Source of the DNA: Clitoria ternatea
Lineage: Eukaryota > Streptophyta > Magnoliopsida > Fabales > Fabaceae
Direction: 5' to 3'
Assembly (NCBI GenBank): GCA_037962975.1
Contig: CM075673.1
Location: forward strand, 165,560,667 to 165,624,666
Length of the DNA stretch: 64,000 nucleotides
The notes below the pieces were generated by a model, which made no database searches, was not told the DNA's origin, and saw nothing but the letters and a program-made list of their open reading frames with translations. Positions 46,168-56,980 of the stretch are shown piece by piece. The translations under genes and the position numbers were made by a program. Position 1 is the first letter of the stretch. Each line of letters begins with the position of its first letter.

Positions 46168-47037
46168 TTACCAGTACGGCCTCAATTGCTTCATCAGATA
46201 CGGACAAGTAAACGAACAATTTCTCTCTGGGGTCAATTTTAACACCGGTAAGTTATCTAAAACTTCCTTCAGCTCTTGGAACGCTTTCTCCTGCTCTTCC
46301 CCCCATTGAAACTCCTTGTTCTTCTTTAGTGCTTTGTAAAAGGGTAGTGACCGGTGTACCATCTTTGGCATGAACCGGGATAGAGCCGCCACTTTTCCAT
46401 TCAATGATTGCATCTCTCTCACGTTGGTTGGACTTCGTAATTCTCTCACTACCTTGCATTTGCCAGGATTAGCTTCTGTGCCTCTCTGCGTTAGCATGAA
46501 TCCTAAGAACCTTCCTGTTGATACTGCGAACGTGTACTTTAATGGGTTCAACCTCATATTATAGAGCTGCAGTCTCTGAAATACTTTCCTCAAATCTTCA
46601 ATATGGTCTCCTCCAGCTGGGGTCTTGGTTATTATATCATCAACGTACACCTCAACTATTCTTGATCTCATTTCATCGAATACCTTGTTCATCATTCTCT
46701 GGTACGTAGCTCCTGCATTCTTCAATCCAAATGGCATAACGGTATAGCAGAAGACTCCCTTGTCATTCACAAATGCCATCTTGTCTTCATCTTCTCTCCA
46801 CATCAAAATTTGATTATAGCCGGAGTATGCATCCATGAAAGACAGGAATTGGTACCCTGATGAATCATCCACCATCTGATCAATACTTGGCAAGGGATAC
46901 AAGTCTTTGGGGCAACACTTGATTAGATTTGTAAAATCTGTGCACATCCGCCATTTGTCTTTAGCCTTCTTCACCACTACTATATTCGAGACCAAGGAAG
47001 AATATTGCACCTCCCTTATGAGTCTAGCCTTTAACAA
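46168..47037 (-). pseudogene. Tat-like reverse transcriptase
   Basis: Recognisable blocks: LIREVQYSSLVSNIVVVKKA, KWRMCTDFTNLIKCCPKDLY, PLPSIDQMVD, SFMDAYSGYNQI, CYTVMPFGLKNAGATYQRMM and VEVYVDDIITKT, with the catalytic YVDD intact. The thumb region and RFLG..LTQRGTEANP follow. The N-terminal part of the domain is cut off by a stop upstream, and the C-terminal RNase H link is frameshifted near 46170. Confidence 0.9.
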
Positions 47038-47326
47038 TTCTTCAGTTTGCTCACACGCCGCCTGCTAGCTGTTTTTCCAGACCCAGTCTTCTCTTCTTCT
47101 GCGCCACCGCTCTAGACTCCAGATAAACTACCAACTTATGACAGCAGAAGTTCGGGTCAATTCCTGGCATGTCAGCTGCGGTCCATGCGAACAAGTGCTT
47201 GAACTCTTTTAGCAATTTAACCAGCCATTACTCCATTCCTTGATCTAAGGAATCGTTGATCTCTGTACCCCTAATGAGGTCCGCTTCCAATATCACCTTC
47301 TTAACTCTACCTACAGGCATTGGCCT

Positions 47327-47896
47327 CTAAGGGTTTTCTGGATCTAACACCAGCTCTTCCCTTGGGTCAAGATCTATCAAGTTTACATATTCAGGTATTG
47401 GTCCACCATCATTCAGTCTCTTTCTTTTTATGGACTCCTCCGCCTTAGTCATTAAAACGCTGAGGTTATAACAATACCTCACCATTTGTTGATCACCCCG
47501 GACAGAGGACACTTGATTATCCTTGTCTATGAACTTTATTAACAAATATGGGGTTGATACCACCGCTTCCAGGGCATTCAGAGAAGGGCGCCCAATAATC
47601 CCATTGAATGGGGATTTGACATCGATTACCAAAACTCTTGTGCGCATCGTTTTCGACCTCGACTCTCCTTCAAATGTCAGCCTGGCATCCAGATAGCCTT
47701 TAGTAGATTATTTTGCTTCATTGAATGTCGTTAGTTCCTGAGTGTATGGCTGTAGATCGGAGTCTAACAGTCCTATTTTCTTGAAACATTCGTAGAAAAT
47801 TACGTCACATGAACTTCCCTGATCCACTAAGATCCTTCTGATTGTTTTATTAGCCACCACGGCTTCAATCACCACTGCATCATCACCTCCTCGCAC
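47327..47896 (-). pseudogene. Tat-like aspartic protease region
   Basis: 47896-47708 carries RRILVDQGSSCDVIFYECF, the plant Tat protease motif (usually VLVDGGSS.DIL). 47647-47327 continues with VLVIDVKSPFNGIIGRPSLN, a G-RP-L motif typical of the same domain. A stop separates the two, near 47700. Confidence 0.8.
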
Positions 47897-48271
47897 TGTT
47901 GGGCCGTAATCGTTGTCAGTAAAAATGATGGCCGGGGTTTTTTGCCATCTCTGAATGGTCTGTTATCCGTCTTTTCCTGCACCGACATGATCATCCTTAA
48001 ATGGTTCTTTCTTGTTGAATTTGACACTCCTCCTCTAGCAAATCCTCCAGTAATTATATCAATGACATCCCTTTTCCCTGAACTGGGTGGTAGCTTCATC
48101 TAGGATTCGTCATTGTCATCCATTTTCTCTAATGATGGCTTTTTTGAACTTTGACTCTCTTCCTCAACTGGATCAGGGTGCTGCCCTTTCTGGCTCCGGA
48201 TTCGTCCTCTGCTTGAACATGTATTGCTTCAATTTTCCTTCTCTAATCAACATCTCGATAGTTTCCTTCAA

Positions 48272-49174
48272 CTATCGACATTCATCAGTGGTATGTTCGG
48301 TCTGCTTGTGAAACTTGCAGTACTTGTTTGGGTTTCCCGCTCTCTTCATAGATAAAGGTTTTCTCACTCCATACACCATCATTCCCCTTATGCCAACTTC
48401 CCTCAAAATTTGACTAGGTTGTACTGCCAATGGAGTGTATTGCACTGCGTTCACATTTCTTCTTTCTTTTGGTCTTGGGAGTACGTCTCTATCAGGTCCC
48501 TTCTTCTTAGGCCTCGTTCTTTTCTCCAATCTTTGGCTCTCTTATTGATCCGTACTCCTCTGTTTGGCAGCTGTCAAATGCATCTCTCTTCCAACATACT
48601 TTGCCGCTTTATTTATGAATTCTTCAAACGTCTGGGGTGGTCCTTTTGCTAACGATATCACAAAAGGTGACTGCGGCTGCAAGGCTTCCACCGTAATGTG
48701 CATTTGTATTTCCTCCGTCGACCTTGGGAGAAGGGCGGCTTCCTTATAGAACCTCTTCAGGAAATCTCTCAAGCCCTCTTCTAGCCCCTACTTAATCTGC
48801 GCCAATGTGTGCGATGTCTTAAGTACGTCTCTCGACACTACGAAGTTATGTAAGAATACATGGGCCATGTCATCCTAGGATTCTATTGAGCCAGTTGGCA
48901 GACTCTTGAACCATCCCAAAGCTTCATCAGACAGTGTTCTTGGGAACATCCGACGCATAACATCCTCCTCCGCACCTAAAAATAGAAACTCATTCACATA
49001 GGCATCTAGGTGGTTATCGGGGTCTGATTCCCCAGTGTACTTCCCAACAGACAACGGCTGTGGGGTTTGGAGGTGTCTTGGAATTAGGACACTCATCAAC
49101 CTTCTAGTGAACGGGATTTTGAACCGGTATTCTCCCTCTCTGTTGTGATGCGCTGCCATCCTTTGACTACTCAT
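48272..49174 (-). pseudogene. Tat-like gag
   Basis: 49174-48875 reads PFTRRLMSVLIPRHLQ, then YTGESDPDNHLDAYVNEFLF and RTLSDEALGWFKSLPTGSIE, the retrotransposon Gag domain. 48772-48542 continues with RDFLKRFYKEAALL. 48529-48272 ends with KYCKFHKQTEHTTDEC, a zinc-knuckle-like motif. In-frame stops separate the three pieces. Confidence 0.85.
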
Positions 49175-49505
49175 CTCTTCAGTCCTATGCGTAGACTCTT
49201 GCTCATCATACGCATATGTTAAAGACCTCTCCTGGTGATAAAGATTTTCTGGTTGCCTCTGATCACCACTTTAATTCTCCCTTCGTAGTGCTTGTATATC
49301 CTGGCGTAGCTACCTTATAACTTCATCCCTGGGATCTGGACGTACTACGGCTTGAGTTCTCAACTCTGTCCCAGGGATCTCCACTATACCTTCATTATAA
49401 TCCAATGACCTTGCCACGTTCTGGACATGTCCTTTCGGGGTTTCGTCTCCTCTAGGGAGCTCAATGATCTTTGTTTAATGTGATGCGGGACTCACAAATT
49501 TACGC

Positions 49506-49525
49506 GGTCCCACCTAACGTGCCAA
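49506..49525 (-). promoter_or_regulatory. Primer binding site of the Tat-like element
   Basis: The minus strand reads TTGGCACGTTAGGTGGGACC, directly adjacent to the 5' LTR end AAAACA. It begins with TGG as expected for a tRNA 3'-end complement. I cannot name the tRNA with confidence. Confidence 0.6.
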
Positions 49526-50121
49526 TGTTTTGTTCAGGAACCGAGGTCAATAGTAGAATGTCTTGACCGGGGTCAAAGGTTATGTATTTTGACCGCAATT
49601 ACCTCACTAACTCTCAATTTTACACCGTCTCAGTGGAGTGCGGTATTTTACACCTAGGTTCAGTGGGAATCCTAGGTTCTTCAAGTATAGGTAGCTATTG
49701 ATGTTCTGTCTGTACCGAAGTCCAAGAACCACACCAGAGGAGCACCTGTAGAAGATTTAGAAGATTCTCCGATGCTTAAGTTAGTACGGTCGCTAAGGTA
49801 ATATGATATTACGGAGGTAATTTACCAGATTAAATCAGATCCTTCTTCAGTAATAAAGGAGTTGTATTTATAGAGTTTACCTTAATTTAGGAAGTGATTT
49901 GACCATTTTCCTAACTTACTGTTGCTACAGTGTCTGCAGGATTAGGTTGCCCATACCTCCTCTGACTTATTGTTTGGTTGTCAGCCGCGAGTCGGGATTA
50001 AGGGATGAGTCCGTAGTCATCCTACAGTTTCAGACTTCGGTTATAGACTTGCCAGTCTTTTATATGACGTGACACGGTGTTCTTGGACCCCGGTTTGGGT
50101 CTTGGTCACCACCCCTTATCA
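49526..50121 (-). repeat. 5' LTR of the Tat-like element (596 bp)
   Basis: Complete, TG..CA on the minus strand, adjacent to the target duplication catat at 50122. Confidence 0.88.
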
Positions 50122-50126
50122 CATAT

Positions 50127-50330
50127 CATCTCTTAAACACTTTTTTCTTTAAACTTTTTTCTTTCCTTTCTCTCAAGCTTTCTCTTGATCTACATTTGAT
50201 CTTGTGCTTGGATACCCTTATGGTATCAGAGTTTATTGATCCAAGATGAGCTTTCAAGCAAGGTTAGCACAAGTAGTAACACAACCTCTCACAGTTTCGG
50301 TTTCTATTAAATTAGATGATGAATTTTTTT
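50127..50330 (+). mobile_element. Copia LTR, right part, PBS and gag start
   Basis: Continuation of 44889-45026. tggtatcagag at 50222-50232 is an initiator-tRNA primer site. An ATG at 50246 opens MSFQARLAQVVTQPLTVSVS, with IKLDDE following, which resembles the start of a copia Gag. Homology then stops in a T-rich run. Confidence 0.65.
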
Positions 50331-50985
50331 TTTACCTAGAAATAGCAAGCATTAGGAACATGATAGTATAAATAATATATATACTTTACAGCTCTTACAA
50401 CCAACTAAAGAATTTTAATCATGTATTAAACTAAATGAACTAAATATGTTACTAACCTTCAACTTAAATCAAATTCTAATTGGTTGAAAATTTTTCTTTT
50501 TACATCATGAACATAGAAACCAATAGAGTATCAAACGGTTTCTTCTATTCTCTGAATCAACCATATGAATTTGTAAAAGATTGAGAAAATTTTGAAATGG
50601 GTGAGAAATGAGTTGAACGTGGGTGTATAATTGTTTTTTGGTGTGAAACATCTCTCAAGCTACATCCCATACAAGAAATTTTAGGTTATTTTTAACATAA
50701 GATGCCCCTCCCACGTAAAAGTCAATATTAACAGTCTGCGAGTGCCTCACCCAAATTTTCCAAGCTAAGGGGATTCATTTAATTGTAAATGTTTATGAAC
50801 CAGTCACTGCATTTCAATGCTGAATTGCTCCTTTAATATATGTTTTATATTTATACTCATGCGGTACGTGATCGACAGAAAATGGGTTAATTAATTCCCT
50901 ATACGTATTATATTATAGTATGCAATGAAAGACTAATGAAGTCAAAGTCTTCCCCGCGTTGATTGCAATTTGCAACTAATCCCAA
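50331..50985. other. Intergenic DNA upstream of the RS-repeat gene
   Basis: AT-rich, no coding region recognised. Confidence 0.45.
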
Positions 50986-50990
50986 GTAAT

Positions 50991-51000
50991 ATATATAAAA
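50991..51000 (+). promoter_or_regulatory. Candidate TATA box of the RS-repeat gene
   Basis: atatataaaa, about 270 bp before the preferred ATG at 51269. Confidence 0.4.
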
Positions 51001-51268
51001 ACAGATTAAGGGTTTTGTTATATACATTAACCTACTTGGGAAATTGCCTGGCATTTTACGAATGGCTACCATGTCACACGAATGCATTCAAATTGAATTT
51101 GTGTACATTTTTTTAACAATATTATTTTTTTATGCCAACTTCATTGCTATAAATTTAAATCTGGAGATACCATTGTTGTACCAAAAGAACCAACAAACTG
51201 ACTTCTGGGTCTTGCTGAAAGGAGTTTCCTTTCAAACTGTGCAAGTTCTGGAAAACAACACTGTCAGC

Positions 51269-53252
51269 ATGTCTCGCCACCATTCCAGGTATATTCTTCT
51301 TTCATGTGATTGAAGGCCATATATTTCTGATGGATTTTTCAATATTTTTGAATTAATATATTATTATATTAATATTTAATAGATAAGTATTATTAATTTA
51401 TTATATCTATATTTTTTTATTAATTATAATATATAATAATCTGAATAGAATTATTTATTAAGAGATATCGTAATTAGTCTTGTTCACATGATAGATTAAT
51501 AATGAGTTGATTTATCATAGTGTTGATTAAGAGGTTGTATACATTATTGTATTAAACGAATATCATATAATGAAAACAAAATAAATCAGACTCACTATAT
51601 CTTTCATTAATTAACTTCAGTCTTTATTTACAAAGAAAGCTCTCGTTCAACCGCTTAATATTTTTCTCACTTAATGTGTATGTGATAAAAATAGCTTCTA
51701 ATTTATGTAGAAGTTTTTAGCTTAACAAAAGCCACTAAATTTATTTGATAAGCATATAAGATAAACTTAACTTCATGCATCATGCTATCTAGTTACTTAA
51801 CTTCACACAATAATTTTACCAAAGCAATAGACAAACATGCCCTCTTGATCACTATGCAGAGAAACCAGATCTTACGTTGCAATCATCAATGATATGATAG
51901 ACACTAGCAAAAGTAAATCACGAAGCAAGAGCAGATCACCAATTCCAGCACAGAAGAAATCACTCCTGCGTGAAGAAAGATCACGAAGCAAAAGTAGAAC
52001 ACCTGATGAGTCAAGAAGGGAAAGAAGAAGAAAAAGTAAATCCCGAAGCAAAAGTAGAACACCTAATGAGACAAGAAGGGAAAGAAGAAGAAATGAATCT
52101 CGAGGTAAAAGTAGAACACCCGATGAGCCAAGAAGGGAAAGAAGAAGAACAAGTAATTCCAGAAGCAAAAGTAGAACGCCTGCAGATCAATCAAGAAGAG
52201 ACAGAAGAAGCAAAAGTAGAACACCGGGTCATACAAGAAGAAAAATAAGGGAATCATCACATGGTAAATATGGATCAGGATCACCAAGACATCAAAGAAA
52301 GGAACAAACCAAATCACCTTTACATGAAAGAACACCTAGACGCAGTCCCTCTAGAAAGGAAACACCTACACCTAGACAATATCTCGGATCAATGAGACAT
52401 ATGCACAGTCCATCGCGAAATGGAATAGAAAGTCGCAACCAAACACAGGCAGCGTTACTACTGCCAGGTATGTTGTCACTAAATTCTCCATTTTAATGTT
52501 TGAAAGTTACCAGGTGTGATAAAATGGTTTAATGTTACTGATGTATGTGTTGGAAAAATATGTATGGTATTTTGGACCAACATTGTATGCGTATAAACCT
52601 ATGACCTTTTTTACTTATTCATAAGTTTAAAACACATGTTTTAATGTATATCTTGTCAACTCTCTCAAATTAAATAATGTGAGCCTCTTTTAAAATACTC
52701 TTTCACACAACAGAATGACCGAGTTATTGTTTGATAAGTTTTGTAATATTTTGAGTTGAATCGCATATTTTGTGAATTTTTGAGGTTGGAGTGTTTGAAA
52801 GTTCCATTAATGTATTGTCATTTGTTACATGTTTCTTTCATTAAGCAGTGATTGTGTGTACAGATGAGCTAATATTGGAGCAAAATGGGATTGACATGAA
52901 GTCCTTGAGCCTTCAGGCAGCAGAGGAACTGTCAAAGCGACCCAAAAATGGAGAGATATACAACCAAGTGGAAGCCAATGTTAAAAGCATCGAAAAACGG
53001 TTGAAATATCTTACAGAGAATTTTGATACGTTCTCAATTGACATGGCCATGGAAATAGCTGATGCTGCATATCTTCTGAGATTATTGAGAAAACCAAACC
53101 TTGAGATAGAGATGGCTGGGAAAATGGCACATAGAGGTGCCCTTCTCATACTTCAAGCAGATATGCTATCCAATAAAGGACATGAACTACTTGAGCAGAG
53201 TAAACTCAAGTTAAAAACAACTATAAACGATGAGTGTACATTAATTAATTAA
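51269..53252 (+). CDS. RS-repeat protein with unfamiliar helical C-terminal domain (3 exons, 343 aa)
   Basis: Exons: 51269-51288, 51860-52467, 52849-53252. GT-AG introns of 571 and 381 bp join three frames without a stop (1032 nt), strong evidence for a real gene. Residues 1-21 start MSRHHSRETRSYVAIINDMI. Residues ~22-200 are Arg/Ser-rich with four or five imperfect repeats of the type RSKSRTP.ESRRERRRKSKS, a ~60-bp DNA repeat. SR/RS tracts of this sort are typical of nuclear RNA-processing proteins and are phosphorylated by SR kinases. Residues ~210-343, starting VIVCTDELILEQNGIDMKSL, form a charged, predicted helical domain with QAAEELSKRP, VKSIEKRLKYL and IADAAYLLRLL. No RRM, zinc knuckle or PWI motif is visible. 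I do not recognise the C-terminal domain, so the function is unassigned; a role in splicing is only an inference from the RS tract. The frame is open upstream to an ATG at 51044, which would add 75 residues including a hydrophobic stretch; I prefer 51269. Confidence 0.75.
51985..52240 (+). repeat. ~60-bp coding tandem repeat (RS region)
   Basis: The block gcaaaagtagaacacc recurs at 51988, 52048, ~52104, 52165 and 52210. The last interval is shortened. It lies wholly in exon 2 and keeps frame. Confidence 0.85.
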
Positions 53253-53640
53253 GAATCCAGTTAAAGGCATTTTAAAATATTACTTATTCTGTTTTTTTTT
53301 TTCTTTTTTTGCCTGTGACACTGCAGCTCATTCATATATGCATTAACAATAATAATTAGCATTTTAAATTTTATGAATATTTATTTCTCAAATTTCTATT
53401 GTACCTTTGATTTAATATAAAATGGTCACTTTGATTACCAAATCCTCCTCCCATGGTTTACATGAATTTACAAACACTTTATCATCTATATGCACCACTA
53501 GAAAAAGGTGGCGTCCCTTTCCAAATCCAAAGATGCTCGTTTGCCCACCACCTTATCCCTAACAGAAACATTTTCTGGAACGCCGCCAAGAGTTCAACCT
53601 TTGTTCCCCTCGTAGCCTCTTTTTATAAACAAGTTTCAAC
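53253..53640. other. 3' flank of the RS-repeat gene
   Basis: Likely 3' UTR and intergenic DNA. No other gene recognised. Confidence 0.45.
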
Positions 53641-53649
53641 ATACATCTT

Positions 53650-54440
53650 TATTGTATGGAATTGAAATTGGAATTGGAATGTGAAGTTGTAATTTCATTT
53701 CCACCTCTTATAGAATTAGAATAAATGTAGAATTACTAATTTTATATTTAAATTATATAAAATTAAAATTTGTAATTACAATTCTAAGTTAAACTGACAT
53801 GGTGGTGGAGGCAACATCAGTAATGATAGTGACTATGGCGATGCTTATGATAGAGATGGTAGTGGCGACGACGAGCGTAATGGTAGTGACGGGAGATGAC
53901 GGTTGTGGTGGTGATGGTAATGGGACGGTGGCGACGGCAATGACAACGATAACCATTACAGTGATAGTTGCAACGGTGGCACTAAGGATGATGGTGGCGA
54001 GGGCAATGGTGGCAACGAGTGTGGCAATGGTGGTGACACTAGGGTGTTAGTGGTGGTGGGGTTAATAATGGGATGGTGGCAGGGTGGTGGAGGTAGCGGT
54101 GGTGGTTTTAACAATGGTGACGATAGTGGTGGTGGTGGTGCGACAATAATGATGACGGCGATGAAAATGATGGTAACAATAGTGTAGGTGATGGTAGCAA
54201 CAATGTGGTGTCAGCCATATATGCGTGTAGCATAATGTTAGGAATTAGTAATTTGGAGGATATAACTTACAAATTGTAAATAATTAATTGTAGTTATATT
54301 TTAATTATATGTAATTATACGTTAGAATTATAATTTTAATTATAAGAAAAATTTCAAATAACATAATTAAAATTCTAAAACTTAATTCTAATTCCAAATT
54401 ATAATTTCATGCTAAATTATGGTCACCAAACGACCACTCA
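53650..54440. repeat. Possible MITE/foldback with GGTGATGGTGG low-complexity core
   Basis: The left flank is rich in ggaattgaaattggaattgg and the right flank in the inverse style (ttaattctaattccaaatta, about 54384-54403), suggesting degenerate inverted ends. The core, 53797-54215, is a G/T/A-rich near-simple sequence of gatggtggtgacg units. The open frame at 53799-54050 is low complexity and not a gene. Confidence 0.35.
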
Positions 54441-55675
54441 ATAAAAACCAAAAGAGATGTTTAGTTTTAATAAAATAGTACTTTCAAACCTGAAGTTTTT
54501 TAATTTTTATTTTTTTGTCCAAACTCAGCCAGCTGTTACCATTTGGGTATTTGTCTGTTTATTATTTATTTATTCGTATTTCTTTGTAAGAAAAATGGTT
54601 AATGTTTAATTGTAAACTTAATCTTTTTCAGTTTGGAGTTGATTATGAAATTTAGAAGTTGTGTTTCTGCTACTTGAAAGTTAGTTTGAGACGTTTAAAT
54701 TGTTTTGTTAATTAAACAAATTTTAGTCTTCGTGCGATGGTCTGTTTACCAAAAATCTTTTAAGTTTTCACTTTCTATTTCTATCACTAACCGAAAATAT
54801 TGGATTTTCTAAGTAAGAAAAAAAAGGTTAAAATTGTGTTTGGATTAATTTTTATTTTTTCTTTTAGTGTTTTTATATTATTTTTTAGTTTTTTATTAAT
54901 TTTAGTTCATAAGTTATTTAATATATTAAAATTGGTTTATGATACGTTAAAATTGGCTCCTAAAATATAAAACTGTTAATACAATTGTTCAATCAACAAA
55001 CAAAATTACTATGTTATCTATCTCTTATCTAATTTCTTCAACTTATTTCACTTTTTAATTTCTCAAAATAAATCATATCTTCTTATTTATTGATATTTCT
55101 AAAGATCAATTTCAACATTTTGAATAACATAAATATCAAAATCAATTAACAAACTAAGAGATAAAACCTAAAATTGATCAAAACACCAAAAAAAACATTT
55201 TTGTTTTATAGGAAGGAGAAGCATTCGTAAATTTAATTTTTTTTCTAGATATACTTTTAATATTACATGATTGAAAAGTAGCTTATAGAAATAAATATTT
55301 ATCTGATAAAATTAACTTTATGATTAATTACAAATATAAAAAAATTGTTTATTTAATACACTGTAAACTTTAAAATGGTGAATAACACCAATTGTTTGGT
55401 AGTACAAGGAAAGAGAAGTTGTGTTTAACCCCAAAGAAATCTAAAATTTTCAGCTTATAAACCCTTTTAAAATTTTATCAAAAGTTAAAAAAGATTTATC
55501 TAAAAAAGTGATGTGTTAACTAATAATCCGATTAATCAGCGGGTCCACCTACCATTTTCGTTGCAACTTCTGCGTACATCATTTTCATTCCTCAGAAGGA
55601 ACCTATATATCACTTCTTATTTTGTTTTTGTGAATACAACCTACCAATTCTTTTTTGTACACCTAAAAAGTTTAG
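54441..55675. other. AT-rich intergenic DNA
   Basis: No coding region or assignable repeat seen. Confidence 0.5.
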
Positions 55676-55936
55676 TGTAACACCCCCTTATAAAAAAAAC
55701 TTTTAGAAAGATATACATATTTATCATTTTTTATCTCGTGTATACAAGGACGTATATACATCTGATTTCTTTTGAATATTGTAAGTAAAAAAAATATCGT
55801 CTTCCAATATTTATCTATAATGACCAAAATAATTTATAGAAATCATAAGTGATAAAAGTTTAACCTTTACCTTGTTACAATTATCCAACTTGATATTATA
55901 ATAAGGTAAACTAAAACTAAATTATACCTCTTTAAC

Positions 55937-56980
55937 TGTTCTTTACAGGGGGTGTAAAAGTATGATTGTTGAACAATTCAAAATGTACATGTAAAGTAAA
56001 TCTGGTACAAGGAAGTATTTATATAGGTGCAAATACGGAGTATCCTTGTATACTGGGCGGAGTACAATGCACACTGGGGCGGTGTCGTATTCCGCCTGAT
56101 GTAGCTTTCTTTGCCTTGACACAATTGGTGATGGTACCTGTAATTATTCTCCGACGCTCAAGTCAGTATTTCAGAATACTATTAGACTTAGAAAGCAAAT
56201 CTAAGAGAATTATGCAAGTAAAAGAGTGTAAGGTTTAGAATTGGGGGGTCGATCCCTTATACCTTTTTGGTGAGGTTTATATATCTGTTACTGGTGTTGT
56301 GTTCTATTATTGGTAGGACCCCTTCCTTGTTTTCAGGCATAATGCAAGAAAGGTAGTGGGTCCCTATGTCGTTCACGAGCACCATCACTGTAGTGGGTAT
56401 TCCCACTTGCTTATCCACTTGCTTATAAAGCGTTAATGCTTTATTATTTTATTTGTTGTTCCCTTTTATGAGTGACAGCGTGATTCCCATTTTCAACCTC
56501 TCAAGACAGAGTCAATCTCGTGCCGGGGTTATAAGTATGGGCTCGCTACGCAATATGGGAAATTCAATATTCCGCCTGTATTGAGCCTATGGCTTGGCGG
56601 AGTAGTATGCATTGGAAATACTTTATGCATGTGTATAAGATATTCAATATTTTCCACCCTGGCGGAGTAATAAGCTTTGGCGGAGTAACGTACCTTGACG
56701 TAGTTACGTGCCCTGGCGGAGTTACAAGCCTTGGCGGAGTAACGTGCCTTGGCGGAGTTACACGCCTTGGCGGAGTAACGTGCCCTGGCGGTATTTACTC
56801 CGTATAAAAGTAATCATAGGAGATTTGAAACGTATTTCTCCTGTTTAAAATATTGATCTGGCAAAGCATCAAAACCATGCTCTTGGGGGCCGGTGTTGGG
56901 ACCGGATCACCTCTACTACGACCGTGACCAATTATTTTTTAGTTCTTGAACCATAGGGTTTTGGAATCCTACTCTTGTCA
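55937..56980 (-). mobile_element. Tat-like solo LTR inside the diverged chromovirus LTR
   Basis: It shares features with the Tat-like LTR at 49526-50121: tgtt...cagg at the left, a ctccgacgctcaagtcagta block (compare ctccgatgcttaagttagta), and gttcttgaacc...ttttgg near the right end. TG..CA ends are plausible but no clean target duplication was found. It carries the GGCGGAGT array. Confidence 0.5.
56600..56805. repeat. 18-bp GGCGGAGTAACGTGCCTT tandem array
   Basis: Units such as cttggcggagtaacgtgc and cttggcggagttacacgc alternate in near-perfect 18-bp steps from about 56660 to 56800, with looser copies from 56594. Scattered GGCGGAGTA(C/T) copies also occur at 56055-56095. The array translates as LGGVTC repeats, a by-product. 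Confidence 0.85.

Larger units (their letters stand above)
45022..50126 (-). mobile_element. Tat-like Ty3/gypsy element, internally deleted, TSD catat
   Basis: The element runs 45027-50121 and is flanked by catat at 45022-45026 and 50122-50126. The 5' LTR (right) is 49526-50121, 596 bp, TG..CA on the minus strand (TGATAAGGGG...AAAACA). The primer site follows directly: TTGGCACGTTAGGTGGGACC. The coding order on the minus strand is gag, protease, reverse transcriptase, RNase H, archaeal-type RNase H. The 3' LTR (left) is only 45027-~45523: the integrase and the first ~90 bp of the LTR are missing. Many stops mark it as dead and older than the chromovirus. Confidence 0.88.

Noticed and set aside
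45022..50126. A functional retrotransposon
   Set aside because: Integrase, PPT and the start of the 3' LTR are missing and several stops interrupt gag and pol.
53799..54050. 83-codon MVV/TVAT-rich frame as a membrane protein
   Set aside because: Near-simple GGTGATGG sequence produces it; composition is not that of a real membrane protein.
56589..56807. LGGVTC-repeat frame as a repeat protein
   Set aside because: It is a direct read-through of the 18-bp DNA array.
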